Positions 18,045 to 25,494 of a DNA stretch of 64,000 bases are shown here, in pieces. Position 1 is the stretch's first letter. Each line of letters opens with the position of its first letter. Both the position numbers and the translations under genes were made by a program. The stretch lies in contig JAFARE010000015.1 in the NCBI GenBank assembly GCA_019245575.1, forward strand, positions 24,259 through 88,258, read 5' to 3'. Source of the DNA: Candidatus Dormiibacterota bacterium. Its GTDB lineage: Bacteria > Chloroflexota > Dormibacteria > Aeolococcales > Aeolococcaceae. The notes under the pieces were generated by a model. It was given only the letters and a program-made list of their open reading frames with translations, did not search any database and was not told the DNA's origin.

Positions 18045-19348
18045 CGGCGGTGGCAGTCGTGCGGTCGCCCGGCGCTGCGGCGGCGGCGCGCCGGCCGCGC
18101 ATCGCGGTGATCGCCCCGGAGGACGCGCGCCGGCGCAGCGGTCCGAGCTGGACGGACACGGCGAACAACATGGCGCGCTCGCTGCACCGGCACGCGGGCG
18201 ACACCGCGCACGTGCCCGTCTTCTCGCCGGTGCAGCGGGGCGGCCGGCTGGCCAACGCGGTTGCGCGCGGCGTGCTGCGGCATCCCTGCGACTTCAACAG
18301 CACGTGGCTGCAGGCGCGCGACTGGGCGCGGCTCTTCCGGCACCGCCTCGAGGGCTTCGACCTCGTGCTGGCCACGTCGCAAACAGCGCTGTTCGCGCTG
18401 CTGGAGACGAGGATCCCCATCGTCTACACCGCCGACGCGACCTTCCGCCTGGTGCGCGAGTACTACCCGTTCTACGCGGGGCTGCCGCGCTGGAACGTGC
18501 ACACGGCGGAATCGATTGAGTCGCGCGGGCTGCACCGCGCTGCGCTGGTGACGTATCCCTCGGAGTGGGCCGCATCGTCCGCGCGCGAGGACTACTGCGT
18601 GCCCGCGCGGCGCGTGTCGGTCGTGCCGTACGGCGCCAACATCGATGCGCCACCGCCTCGCTCGGAGCTGGAGCGACGTGACTTCGACGGCACGTGCCGG
18701 CTGCTCTTCAGCAGCGGCGAGTGGGCGCGGAAGGGCGGCGACATCGCCTATGCGACCACGCTGCTGCTCCGCCGCGCGGGCATCCGCGCCGAGCTGACGG
18801 TGGTGGGATGCGCGCCGCCCCGATCCGTCTCGCGCGATGTGGTTCGCGTGGTCCCGCGGCTGGACAAGGATGTCGCCGCGGACAGACAGCGGCTGGCCGA
18901 GCTCTTCCTGTCGTCGCACCTGCTGTTCGTGCCCACGCGCGCGGACTGCAGCCCCCGCGTGTTCTGCGAGGCGAGCGCGTACGGCGTGCCGTCGGTCACC
19001 ACCGACACCGGTGGCGTGAGCAGCACGGTGGAAGAGGGTCGCAACGGGCACCTGCTGCCGCTCAGTGCCGGGCCCGACGAGTACGCGGCGCTGATCGCGT
19101 CGCTCATGGACGACGAGCCACGCTACCGCTCACTCGTGCACTCGAGCCGTGAGATGTTCGACACGTGCCTCAACTGGGACGCGTGGGGGCGAGCCGTGGC
19201 GGCGCGCATCGGACAGCTCGGGCTCGCGGACGTGCAGCCACTACGATTGCGCGGTGACGGTCCAGACGGCGCTGACGGTGCGCGCGATGACGAGCGACGA
19301 CTGGCCCGCGGTCCGCGCGATCTACGAGCAGGGGATCGCCACCGGTGA
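18041..19348 (+). CDS. Glycosyltransferase family 4, last gene of the glycan operon
   Basis: Predicted 435-aa GT4 protein. The donor-binding region near residue 300 reads PTRADCSPRVFCEASAYGVPSV and then GGVSSTVEEGRNGHLLPL. The ATG start overlaps the preceding stop as ATGA. The last 30 or so residues are Arg/Asp/Gly-rich low complexity and lie inside the next gene, a 95-nt overlap, so they look like readthrough of a lost stop rather than a domain. The acetyltransferase that follows appears to have its own promoter, so this gene probably closes the operon. Confidence 0.84.
   Translation: MTAVAVVRSPGAAAAARRPRIAVIAPEDARRRSGPSWTDTANNMARSLHRHAGDTAHVPVFSPVQRGGRLANAVARGVLRHPCDFNSTWLQARDWARLFRHRLEGFDLVLATSQTALFALLETRIPIVYTADATFRLVREYYPFYAGLPRWNVHTAESIESRGLHRAALVTYPSEWAASSAREDYCVPARRVSVVPYGANIDAPPPRSELERRDFDGTCRLLFSSGEWARKGGDIAYATTLLLRRAGIRAELTVVGCAPPRSVSRDVVRVVPRLDKDVAADRQRLAELFLSSHLLFVPTRADCSPRVFCEASAYGVPSVTTDTGGVSSTVEEGRNGHLLPLSAGPDEYAALIASLMDDEPRYRSLVHSSREMFDTCLNWDAWGRAVAARIGQLGLADVQPLRLRGDGPDGADGARDDERRLARGPRDLRAGDRHR
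19242..19247 (+). promoter_or_regulatory. -10 box for the PAT-type acetyltransferase (leaderless)
   Basis: TACGAT ends 6 nt before GTG 19254. A transcript from it would start at or next to the start codon. The box lies inside the 3' end of the preceding glycosyltransferase gene. No convincing -35 is visible. Confidence 0.45.
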
Positions 19349-19748
19349 CGCAACCTTCGAGACCGCCGTGCCGTCCTGGGAGGCCTGGGACGCCGCGCAC
19401 CTGAGCGAGCACCGCATGGTGGCGGTGCAGCTGGGACGCGTCGTCGGCTGGGTGGCCGCCGGGCCGGTGTCAGGACGCTGCGTGTACCGCGGCGTGGTGG
19501 AGCACAGCGTGTACGTGGACGCGGAAGCGCGCGGCCGGGGTGTCGGCCGCGCGCTGCTCGAGTCGCTGATCGCGTCCACCGAGGCCGCCGGCATCTGGAC
19601 GATCGAGGCCGGCATCTTCCCGGAGAACACCGCAAGCCTTGCGCTGCACGAGCGGTGCGGCTTTCGCAGGGTCGGAGTCCGGGAGCGGCTCGGCGAGCAC
19701 GGTGGTCGCTGGCGCGACGTCGTGCTCGTCGAGCGCCGCTCGTCCTGA
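19254..19748 (+). CDS. GNAT N-acetyltransferase, phosphinothricin/methionine sulfone (PAT) type
   Basis: Predicted 164-aa cytoplasmic acetyltransferase of the PAT/MddA (YncA) group, which uses acetyl-CoA to acetylate small amino acid analogues. Landmarks are VRAMTSDDWPAVRAIYEQGI, then EHSVYVDAEARGRGVGRALL (the acetyl-CoA loop) and NTASLALHERCGFRRVGV. I chose GTG 19254, which follows a TACGAT box by 6 nt; ATG 19287 is the alternative. It overlaps the glycosyltransferase frame by 95 nt and meets the lipoprotein gene tail to tail. Confidence 0.85.
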   Translation: MTVQTALTVRAMTSDDWPAVRAIYEQGIATGDATFETAVPSWEAWDAAHLSEHRMVAVQLGRVVGWVAAGPVSGRCVYRGVVEHSVYVDAEARGRGVGRALLESLIASTEAAGIWTIEAGIFPENTASLALHERCGFRRVGVRERLGEHGGRWRDVVLVERRSS

Positions 19749-19756
19749 GCCCGGGT

Positions 19757-20284
19757 TCAGCTCCCGCCCTCGATCTTCGCGCCCGACGGCGACACGACGT
19801 CCCAGCCTGCGCCGAAGGCGTTCACGCCCTCGCCCGTGACGTCACCGGGCTTGGTGTCGCTCACGAAGAAGTACAGGGGATGGCCGTTGTACGTCACCTG
19901 CGTGGTGCCGTCGCCGCGTGGCGTCGTGCCCAGCAGCGCCTGGTTGGCGCCACCCATGGCGGTTGGCGCTCCGGTGGTCAACAGCGGCGGCCAGTTGGCG
20001 GCGCACTGGTTGAAGCACGTCGACTTGGTGGAGGTGTCCGCCTCGAACAGGTAGAGGGACATTCCCCGGCCGTCCACCAGCATCTGGCCGAACTTGCTCG
20101 TCGCGAGGGCGACGACCGCGCCACTCGCAGCCGCCGGTGAGCTGGCCGGCGCAGGCGTGGCCGATGCGGCCGCGGGCGCCGCGGGCGTGCTGCTGGACGC
20201 GGGAGCGGGAGTCGACGAGCTGCCGCACGCCGCCGCGAACAGCGCGCCGGTGATCACACCGGGAAGAAGGTATGCGCGGTTCAT
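19757..20284 (-). CDS. COG4315-type secreted repeat lipoprotein
   Basis: Predicted 175-aa lipoprotein. The N-terminus is a lipoprotein signal peptide with a lipobox ending AAC at about residue 20, followed by an Ala/Pro/Ser linker to about residue 60. The globular part has two copies of the small 'secreted repeat' unit: MLVDGRGMSLYLFEADTST with CFNQCAANWPPLL, and VTYNGHPLYFF with GDVTGEGVNAFGAGWDVVSP. Its function in the family is not established. GGAGG lies about 8 nt before the ATG. The stop is 8 nt from the convergent acetyltransferase stop, with no terminator seen. Confidence 0.85.
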   Translation of the reverse strand: MNRAYLLPGVITGALFAAACGSSSTPAPASSSTPAAPAAASATPAPASSPAAASGAVVALATSKFGQMLVDGRGMSLYLFEADTSTKSTCFNQCAANWPPLLTTGAPTAMGGANQALLGTTPRGDGTTQVTYNGHPLYFFVSDTKPGDVTGEGVNAFGAGWDVVSPSGAKIEGGS

Positions 20285-20396
20285 CAGAGGTCCTCCATTT
20301 CGGGTTCGCCACTCGCCTCGGCGGGGCCGCCCGGCCGGAGGTCGTCGCTTGGTGATACCGGGAGCGGTTACAGCCCGGCGGGCCTCGTGGTGAAAT

Positions 20397-20426
20397 TTGA
20401 CTGTTCCGCTAGGGATTCCGTAGGAT
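20397..20426 (+). promoter_or_regulatory. Sigma70-type promoter for the leader ORF and sulfurtransferase
   Basis: TTGACT (20397-20402), an 18-nt spacer, then TAGGAT (20421-20426), in an AT-rich island within a GC-rich genome. Predicted transcription starts near 20433, about 5 nt before the leader ORF ATG and about 210 nt before the sulfurtransferase. Confidence 0.6.
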
Positions 20427-20437
20427 GCCGCCTCACG

Positions 20438-20527
20438 ATGTCCAGGGCTCGCCGCATGCGATTCACCCGCCGTCTCTGGCTGGACTGGGGACGCTGCCGC
20501 ACCGACCTGTCCGGCTGTACCGGCTGA
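20438..20527 (+). CDS. Putative cysteine-responsive leader peptide (uORF)
   Basis: A 29-codon ORF from ATG 20438 (or 22 codons from ATG 20456) to TGA 20525. The peptide contains FTRRLWLDWGRCRTDLSGC, with two Cys codons near the end and an Arg-Arg/Trp-Asp core. It resembles the short leader peptides (pattern TRR-x-x-(V/L)-D, then Cys) found ahead of sulfur genes, including thiosulfate sulfurtransferase, in Streptomyces and mycobacteria, where Cys codons make ribosomes report cysteine supply. Promoter spacing makes the mRNA nearly leaderless, as for the mycobacterial examples. The role is inference; the ORF and its position are seen. Confidence 0.5.
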   Translation: MSRARRMRFTRRLWLDWGRCRTDLSGCTG

Positions 20528-20538
20528 GCCTGCGATTC

Positions 20539-20620
20539 ACGGCGCGTCAGCGCCGTCCAACGCCGCGGATCACGCGGCAGCGACATCGATCAACAGGCCT
20601 CGTGCGCACCGCATGAGGCC
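20539..20620 (+). other. Three consecutive hairpins in the sulfurtransferase leader
   Basis: Hairpin 1 has ACGGCGC at 20539-20545 pairing with GCGCCGT at 20550-20556 (loop GTCA). Hairpin 2 has GCCGCG at 20562-20567 pairing with CGCGGC at 20573-20578. Hairpin 3 has GGCCTC at 20596-20601 pairing with GAGGCC at 20615-20620, ending 6 nt before the ribosome binding site. None has a U-tract, so control, if any, would be by Rho or by access to the ribosome site. Confidence 0.5.
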
Positions 20621-20643
20621 GCCGGCAGGAGATAGAGAGACAC

Positions 20644-21513
20644 ATGGCCGACTATGCACATCCCGAAGTTCTGGTCACCACGGAGTGGCTGAGCAGCCGT
20701 CTCAACGACCCGGCGGTGCGCGTCCTCGAGGTCGACTACGACCCGGCGAGCGCCTACGAGCTGGGACACATCCCGGGCGCGTTCCTGGTCGACTGGAAGC
20801 GCGACATCAACGACCCGCTGCGCCGCGACATCCTGTCCAAGGAGCAGTTCGAGGCGCTGCTGAGCCGCGTCGGCGCCACCCCCGAGACGACGCTGGTGCT
20901 GTACGGCGACCTGCGCAACTGGTTTGCCGCCTTTGCCTTCTGGACCTTCACCATCTACGGGCACCGCGACATCCGTCTGCTCAACGGCGGCCGCCGCAAG
21001 TGGATCGACGAGGGTCGCGAGACCACCGAGGCGATCCCCGGCGCCACGCCGACGCAGTACCGCGCAGCCGAGCCGAACACCTCGCTGCGCAGCTTCCGCG
21101 ACGACGTGCTGAAGGTGCTCGACCGCGACGGGTTCGCCCTGGTGGACGTGCGCTCCCCCGCGGAGTTCAAGGGTGAGATCTCGGCGCCGGCCGAGTACCC
21201 CACGGAGGGTGCGCAGCGCGCCGGCCACATTCCGGGCGCGGCCAACATCCCGTGGGCCCAGGCCATCCAGGATGACGACACGTTCAAGCCGGTCGACGAG
21301 CTGCGGCAGCTGTACGAGCCGAAGGGCGTGACGCCGGACAAGAACGTCATCACGTACTGCCGCATCGGCGAGAGCTCCTCGCACACGTGGTTCGTGCTGC
21401 GCTACCTGCTCGGCTATCCGACGGTCAGCAACTACGACGGCTCCTGGAGCGAGTGGGGCAACGGCGTGGGCCTGCCCGTCGAGAAGGAGGTCCGCGAGCT
21501 GGCCGCCGTCTGA
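20644..21513 (+). CDS. sseA: Thiosulfate/3-mercaptopyruvate sulfurtransferase (tandem rhodanese)
   Basis: Predicted 289-aa cytoplasmic enzyme that moves sulfane sulfur from thiosulfate or 3-mercaptopyruvate to a thiol or cyanide acceptor. Two rhodanese domains are present: an inactive N-terminal one (GHIPGAFLVDW) and a catalytic C-terminal one with Cys239 in YCRIGESSSHTWF. A CRIGE-type loop is typical of actinobacterial CysA/SseA thiosulfate sulfurtransferases. AGGAGA precedes the ATG by 11 nt. The long leader with a Cys-codon uORF suggests control by cysteine. Confidence 0.9.
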   Translation: MADYAHPEVLVTTEWLSSRLNDPAVRVLEVDYDPASAYELGHIPGAFLVDWKRDINDPLRRDILSKEQFEALLSRVGATPETTLVLYGDLRNWFAAFAFWTFTIYGHRDIRLLNGGRRKWIDEGRETTEAIPGATPTQYRAAEPNTSLRSFRDDVLKVLDRDGFALVDVRSPAEFKGEISAPAEYPTEGAQRAGHIPGAANIPWAQAIQDDDTFKPVDELRQLYEPKGVTPDKNVITYCRIGESSSHTWFVLRYLLGYPTVSNYDGSWSEWGNGVGLPVEKEVRELAAV

Positions 21514-21547
21514 CGCTCCCACCCCTCGGCTGGCGTTGTATGGATAG

Positions 21548-21577
21548 TTGACGATTTCGTGATATCGTCGCTATCAC
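21548..21577 (+). promoter_or_regulatory. Promoter with an overlapping inverted repeat (possible operator)
   Basis: TTGACG (21548-21553) is followed 18 nt later by TATCAC (21572-21577). The latter is also the right arm of GTGATA-N7-TATCAC (21559-21577), which ends directly at ATG 21578. A repressor bound here would cover the promoter of the metal transporter unit. If this is the real -10, transcription would begin after ATG 21578, favouring the internal GTG start at 21671. Confidence 0.45.
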
Positions 21578-22234
21578 ATGCGACGTCCAGCCGCAGAGGG
21601 GAAGGGCCGCGGGGCGGCCACCGACCGGCGCCGCGCCGCTGCTCGCAAGCAATCGCCTCCTGAACGCGACGTGATCGCCGACCGCCTGCACGGCTGGTGG
21701 GCGCAGGTGATCGCGGGCCAGCTCGAGCACCGCCACCCTGTGCACGGCACAGCCCTGCGTCTTCGCTTCGACCGCGACGTCCTCGTCGTCTCAGGCGTGC
21801 TCGAGCATCGCCGCGAGCTGACCGAGCTGCGCCGCCAGCTGCGCGAGCTGAGCGCGGGCACCGGCACGCGCGTGCGCATCGATGTGGCCGTCGTCGGCGG
21901 CGACCGCGCGGAGGAGGGCCTGCTCGACCAGACGATCGTCGGCGTCTTCGAGACGCCGGCGCGCGCCGAGTTCGCGCGACGGCTGCTCGACACGCACCCG
22001 CTGGTGCGGCCGCGGAGCATGCGGATCCTGGGGTCGGCGGACGTCTCCAGCGCCGCCGCGCGCCGCATCATCCCGCGGGAGTATCGCGATCAGGTGCGCG
22101 ACGCGCTGCGCAAGGGCAACACGCTGCTCGTCGTCACGGTGGACGAGGTGCACGCCTTTCGCGCCCGCGACCTCATCGACGAGGAGACGCGCAGCCTCAT
22201 GACGATGACGCTGCCGCCCGTGGTGGCATCTTGA
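21578..22234 (+). CDS. Unknown protein coupled to an NRAMP-type transporter
   Basis: I do not recognise a family. The ORF codes 218 aa. The first 30 residues are Arg/Ala/Lys-rich and may not be translated, because GTG 21671 (VIADRLHGWW) is an alternative start. The rest looks soluble with alternating strands and helices (ALRLRFDRDVLVVSGVLEH, then VRIDVAVVGGDRAEEG) and two similar halves of a possible alpha/beta sensor fold near 100-210. It ends in a TTGA overlap with the transporter gene, so it may regulate or assist transport. Confidence 0.6.
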   Translation: MRRPAAEGKGRGAATDRRRAAARKQSPPERDVIADRLHGWWAQVIAGQLEHRHPVHGTALRLRFDRDVLVVSGVLEHRRELTELRRQLRELSAGTGTRVRIDVAVVGGDRAEEGLLDQTIVGVFETPARAEFARRLLDTHPLVRPRSMRILGSADVSSAAARRIIPREYRDQVRDALRKGNTLLVVTVDEVHAFRARDLIDEETRSLMTMTLPPVVAS

Positions 22235-23529
22235 CGGAGGCGGCCACGCGACCTCCGGAGCAGCATGTGGACGCGCACGACCTGGTGAAGCGGCGGCACC
22301 CGTTCTCGGCGCGGGAGCTGTTGCGCGCCGTGGGTCCCGGCGTCATCACGGGGGGCGCGGACAACGACCCCGCCGGCATCGCCACATACTCCGTGGTCGG
22401 CGCCAGCGCAGGCTACAGCCAGAACTGGCTGCTGGCCATCTCGACGCCGCTGCTCATCACCGTGCAGACGATGAGCGCGCGGGTGGGCAACGTCCTCAAG
22501 ACGGACCTGGCGACCGCGATCAAGAACCGCTTCGGCGGGCGCATCGCCAACGGCGCCGTGGCCATGGTGGTGATCGCGAACATCATCACGATCGGCGCCG
22601 ACCTGCTGATGATGGCAGCGGTCACGCAGCTGATGACCGGTGTCAACTTTCGCGTGTTCATCGTGCCCTACGCGGTGGTGATCGCGGCCATGACGATCTT
22701 CACCGACTACCGGGTCGTGTCCAAGTACCTGCTGTGGCTGGCCGGCGTCTTCGCCACGTACATCGTGGCCGCGGTGCTCGCCCACCCCAACTGGCTCACG
22801 GTGCTGCACGACACAGTGCTGCCGGCGATCAAGCTCAATCCCACGTACTTCCTCGGCGCCGTTGGCCTGCTCGGCACCACGATCACGCCGTACCTCTTCT
22901 TCTGGCAGACCAGCGCGGAGGTTGAGGAGAAGCGAGGCGTGCAGTCCACGCGGCGCACCGGCATCGACATCAGCATCGGGATGGTGTGGTCGAACATCTC
23001 CGGCCTCTTCATCATGATCGTCACGGCCACCGTTCTCTTCAGCCACCACGCGCAGGTGCAGACGGCTGCGGACGCGGCACGCGCCCTGGAACCGATCGCC
23101 GGTCCCTATGCAAAGTACCTGTTCAGCGTCGGCGTCATCGGCGCCGGTCTGCTGGCCATCCCCGTGCTGTCCGCCTCAACCGCGTACTGCGTGGGCGGCC
23201 TCTTCGGCTGGCGCCGCGGACTCGGACGCGCGGTGAACAACGCGCCGCAGTTCTACATCGTCCTCGCGCTGGCCATCCTCGTCGGCGTGCAGCTCGCCGT
23301 CGTCAACGTCAACCCGGTGCGCGCATTGTTCTACTCGCAGGTGCTCGACGGCATCATCGCGCCGGTGCTGGTGACGCTGCTCGTGGTGATCACCGGGAGC
23401 CGGCGGTTGATGGGCGACTTCGTCAGTGGCAGGGTCCTGCGAACCCTGGGCTGGTGCGCCGTGGGTGTGCTCACGATGGCGGACCTGGCCATGTTCTACA
23501 CGGTGGCGACGCAGGGCCTCCCGGGCTAG
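22231..23529 (+). CDS. NRAMP-family transporter with NRMT-like metal site
   Basis: Predicted 432-aa inner membrane transporter with about 11 helices. It aligns with NRAMP/SLC11, but the TM1 motif DPGN is DPAG (residues 46-49) and the TM6 MPH motif is TPY (219-221), so the Met that prefers Mn/Fe is Thr. That replacement is typical of NRAMP-related magnesium transporters (NRMT, known from Eggerthella lenta), making Mg2+ a plausible substrate. TTG 22231 overlaps the preceding stop as TTGA; GTG 22267 is an alternative start. Substrate is inference. Confidence 0.82.
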   Translation: MTEAATRPPEQHVDAHDLVKRRHPFSARELLRAVGPGVITGGADNDPAGIATYSVVGASAGYSQNWLLAISTPLLITVQTMSARVGNVLKTDLATAIKNRFGGRIANGAVAMVVIANIITIGADLLMMAAVTQLMTGVNFRVFIVPYAVVIAAMTIFTDYRVVSKYLLWLAGVFATYIVAAVLAHPNWLTVLHDTVLPAIKLNPTYFLGAVGLLGTTITPYLFFWQTSAEVEEKRGVQSTRRTGIDISIGMVWSNISGLFIMIVTATVLFSHHAQVQTAADAARALEPIAGPYAKYLFSVGVIGAGLLAIPVLSASTAYCVGGLFGWRRGLGRAVNNAPQFYIVLALAILVGVQLAVVNVNPVRALFYSQVLDGIIAPVLVTLLVVITGSRRLMGDFVSGRVLRTLGWCAVGVLTMADLAMFYTVATQGLPG

Positions 23530-24446
23530 TGCGGCTCGCCCGACACCCCGTCGAGCACCAGGCGCAGCGCCATGCGGATGTCGCGCTCGCGGTTGCGCCC
23601 CGGGCCGTGGTCCTCGGCGTAGTGCCGCAGCAGCACGCGGCCGTCGGGCATGCAGAGAGCGATGTACGTCGCGCCCTCTTCGTCGCCGTCGTGCGGCCCC
23701 AGGAGGCCCGTGATCGCCAGCCCCACGTCAGCGCGCAACCGCTGCTTGACACCCTGTGCCATCTCACGCGCCACGGCGGCGTTCACCGATCCGCGCTCCG
23801 CGATGACCTCCGGGGAAACGCCGAGCGTGTCCTGCTTGACGCCGTCGTCATACGCGACCACGCCGCCGCGCATCACAGCGCCGGCGCCGGGCACGGCGGT
23901 CAACAGTGCCGCGATGGCGCCGCCGGTGCACGACTCGGCGACTGCGATGCTGAGCCGGCGCTCGCGCAGCGCCGTGATCACCGGCAGCGCTTCCACCGTC
24001 GGGATCTCGGGCATGTACTGCCGCTCGCCGAAGACATGCACCAGCGAGCGCATGAGCACGTACACCGCCGCGCTGGTGATCACCCACGCGCCGAGCGCCG
24101 CGGGCAGCGCGACCGGCGTCGCGCTGCGCATCAGCTGGGCGGCCACGACGGCGAAGGCCAGCATTCCCACGGCGCCGATGACGGCGCCGCGCACGTCGGA
24201 GACCGCCTGCGCGAGCCCCTCCTTCTTCTCCAGCAGGGTCAGCGCGGCGGGAAGGATGGCGGGAAACGCGAGAAAGAGGCCGCCGAAGCGATGCCCGCCG
24301 GCCAGGCCGAGCACCGCCGCGAGGACCGACACCGCCGCGCCGAATCCGAAGCGGATGAGGTACGCACTGCGCCGCGCGGAGCGCGCCTTGGCCACCTCGA
24401 CCGCGGGCCGCTCCTGCAGCGGACGTTCGGCGTCACGCAGCGCCAT
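23526..24446 (-). CDS. Membrane-anchored CinA/PncC-domain protein (DUF3147-like + CinA)
   Basis: Predicted 306-aa fusion. Residues about 29-140 hold four hydrophobic segments resembling the small DUF3147 membrane family. Residues about 152-300 are a CinA C-terminal (PncC, nicotinamide-nucleotide amidase) domain with AESCTGG at 170-176, VVAYDDGVKQDTLGV around 196-210 and AITGLLGP. Catalytic Ser172 and Lys204 appear conserved, so NMN deamidation at the membrane is plausible. Start ATG is 1 nt after the stop of a related small membrane protein gene. Its 3' end overlaps the NRAMP stop by 4 nt, convergent. Confidence 0.8.
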   Translation of the reverse strand: MALRDAERPLQERPAVEVAKARSARRSAYLIRFGFGAAVSVLAAVLGLAGGHRFGGLFLAFPAILPAALTLLEKKEGLAQAVSDVRGAVIGAVGMLAFAVVAAQLMRSATPVALPAALGAWVITSAAVYVLMRSLVHVFGERQYMPEIPTVEALPVITALRERRLSIAVAESCTGGAIAALLTAVPGAGAVMRGGVVAYDDGVKQDTLGVSPEVIAERGSVNAAVAREMAQGVKQRLRADVGLAITGLLGPHDGDEEGATYIALCMPDGRVLLRHYAEDHGPGRNRERDIRMALRLVLDGVSGEPH

Positions 24447-24447
24447 G

Positions 24448-24792
24448 TCAGCGAAGGAACACCGCCCACAGCGAGAGCGCGCTCACGAACCACACGCCGG
24501 TGGTGAGCACGGATCCCTTGAGGGCGCCGAGCCGCTTCAGCCCTTCAATGCCGACCAGGCACCAGGCGATCATCGCCGCGGCGCCGGCGATCATCCCGAG
24601 CGACAGCTCGTACGCGGTGGTCACGCCGGACGCGATGAGCGCAACGAGCAGGCTGGCGAGCGCGATCGACGGCGCCGCGGATGTGATGCCGGCGAGCCCG
24701 CGCGGGCGGATCGCCTCGCCGATGGCCGAGAACAGCACGACCATCGCCCCCCCGGCGAGGCCCTTGAGCACGATGATCAGCACCTGACTCAT
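24448..24792 (-). CDS. Small membrane protein, DUF3147-like
   Basis: Predicted 114-aa protein with four hydrophobic segments (IVLKGLAGGAMVVLF, SIALASLLVALIASG, LGMIAGAAAMIAWCLV, VWFVSALSLWAVF). It resembles the DUF3147 membrane half of the downstream CinA fusion, from which it is separated by 1 nt, so the two probably form a heteromeric membrane unit. No Shine-Dalgarno is visible upstream of the ATG. Function is unknown. Confidence 0.7.
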   Translation of the reverse strand: MSQVLIIVLKGLAGGAMVVLFSAIGEAIRPRGLAGITSAAPSIALASLLVALIASGVTTAYELSLGMIAGAAAMIAWCLVGIEGLKRLGALKGSVLTTGVWFVSALSLWAVFLR

Positions 24793-24843
24793 CGACGGAG
24801 GATCTTCTGCGCGGCCGATTTGATAAAGAGTGAGTCTAGAGGC

Positions 24844-25494
24844 ATGTACCAGGCGGAGAAGCCGGTGGAAGCAAGCGGGGACGTGGCATCGCTCGCGTGG
24901 CAGCCGACGTTGTTCGACAGCGCCGCGCCCGCGCCCGACGCGTCGTTCAACACGGTCAAGCGCCACCTGCTCGATGCCACCGCGTGGGTCGACCATGCGC
25001 CGGGATGGATGCGCGGCGCGGACACGCTCTTTGCCACGCTGCTCGAGACAGCGCCGTGGGAGGCGTCGCAGCAGGAGCTGTACGGCCGCGTGGTCGACAC
25101 GCCGCGGCTCATCGCGCGGTGGCCGTACCAGCGGGGCAGCGTCGAGCGCCCGCCGCTGTTCGAGCAGGTGCGCACGCTGCTCGAGCAGCGCTACCGCCGG
25201 CCCTTCAACTCGGTGAGCGCAAACCTGTATCGCGACGGGCGCGACTCGGTCGCATGGCACGGCGACCGCATTCCGCGCACGGTGCACAACCCGCTGGTCG
25301 CGACGATCTCGCTGGGCCACTCACGGCGCTTTCTCATGCGGCCGCGCGGCGGCATCACGCAGCTGTCGCTGACGCTTGGACCCGGCGACCTCGTGGTCAT
25401 GGGCGGCACGAGTCAGCGCACGTGGCAGCACGCCATCCCCAAGGTCGCATCAGCCGGGCCGCGCATCAGCATCGCCGTCCGGCACTCGCTCTGA
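24844..25494 (+). CDS. AlkB-like 2-oxoglutarate/Fe(II) dioxygenase
   Basis: Predicted 216-aa dioxygenase of the AlkB family, which removes alkyl lesions from nucleic acid bases by oxidative demethylation. The iron ligands are visible as His139 and Asp141 in WHGD and His196 in WQHAIP, and the 2-oxoglutarate arginines lie in PRISIAVRHSL at the end. The substrate-lid region has FNSVSANLYRDGRDSV. ATG 24844 follows AGAGG; a longer upstream frame runs antisense through the CinA gene and is discarded. The end overlaps the convergent MFS gene by 45 nt. Confidence 0.88.
   Translation: MYQAEKPVEASGDVASLAWQPTLFDSAAPAPDASFNTVKRHLLDATAWVDHAPGWMRGADTLFATLLETAPWEASQQELYGRVVDTPRLIARWPYQRGSVERPPLFEQVRTLLEQRYRRPFNSVSANLYRDGRDSVAWHGDRIPRTVHNPLVATISLGHSRRFLMRPRGGITQLSLTLGPGDLVVMGGTSQRTWQHAIPKVASAGPRISIAVRHSL

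Larger units (their letters stand above)
20285..20643. promoter_or_regulatory. 359-nt divergent regulatory region between the lipoprotein and sulfurtransferase genes
   Basis: This is the only stretch over 300 nt without a family-recognised gene. On the minus side it holds the lipoprotein ribosome site (CCTCC at 20292-20296 on the plus strand). On the plus side it holds a promoter (20397-20426), a 29-codon leader ORF with two Cys codons (20438-20527), three hairpins (20539-20556, 20562-20578, 20596-20620) and AGGAGA at 20627-20632 before ATG 20644. Longer open frames here on either strand look like GC-driven shadows. Confidence 0.6.

Noticed and set aside
23650..24843. Long plus-strand extension upstream of the AlkB-like gene
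   Set aside because: It runs antisense through the CinA fusion and DUF3147 genes. The AlkB family N-terminus begins at ATG 24844.
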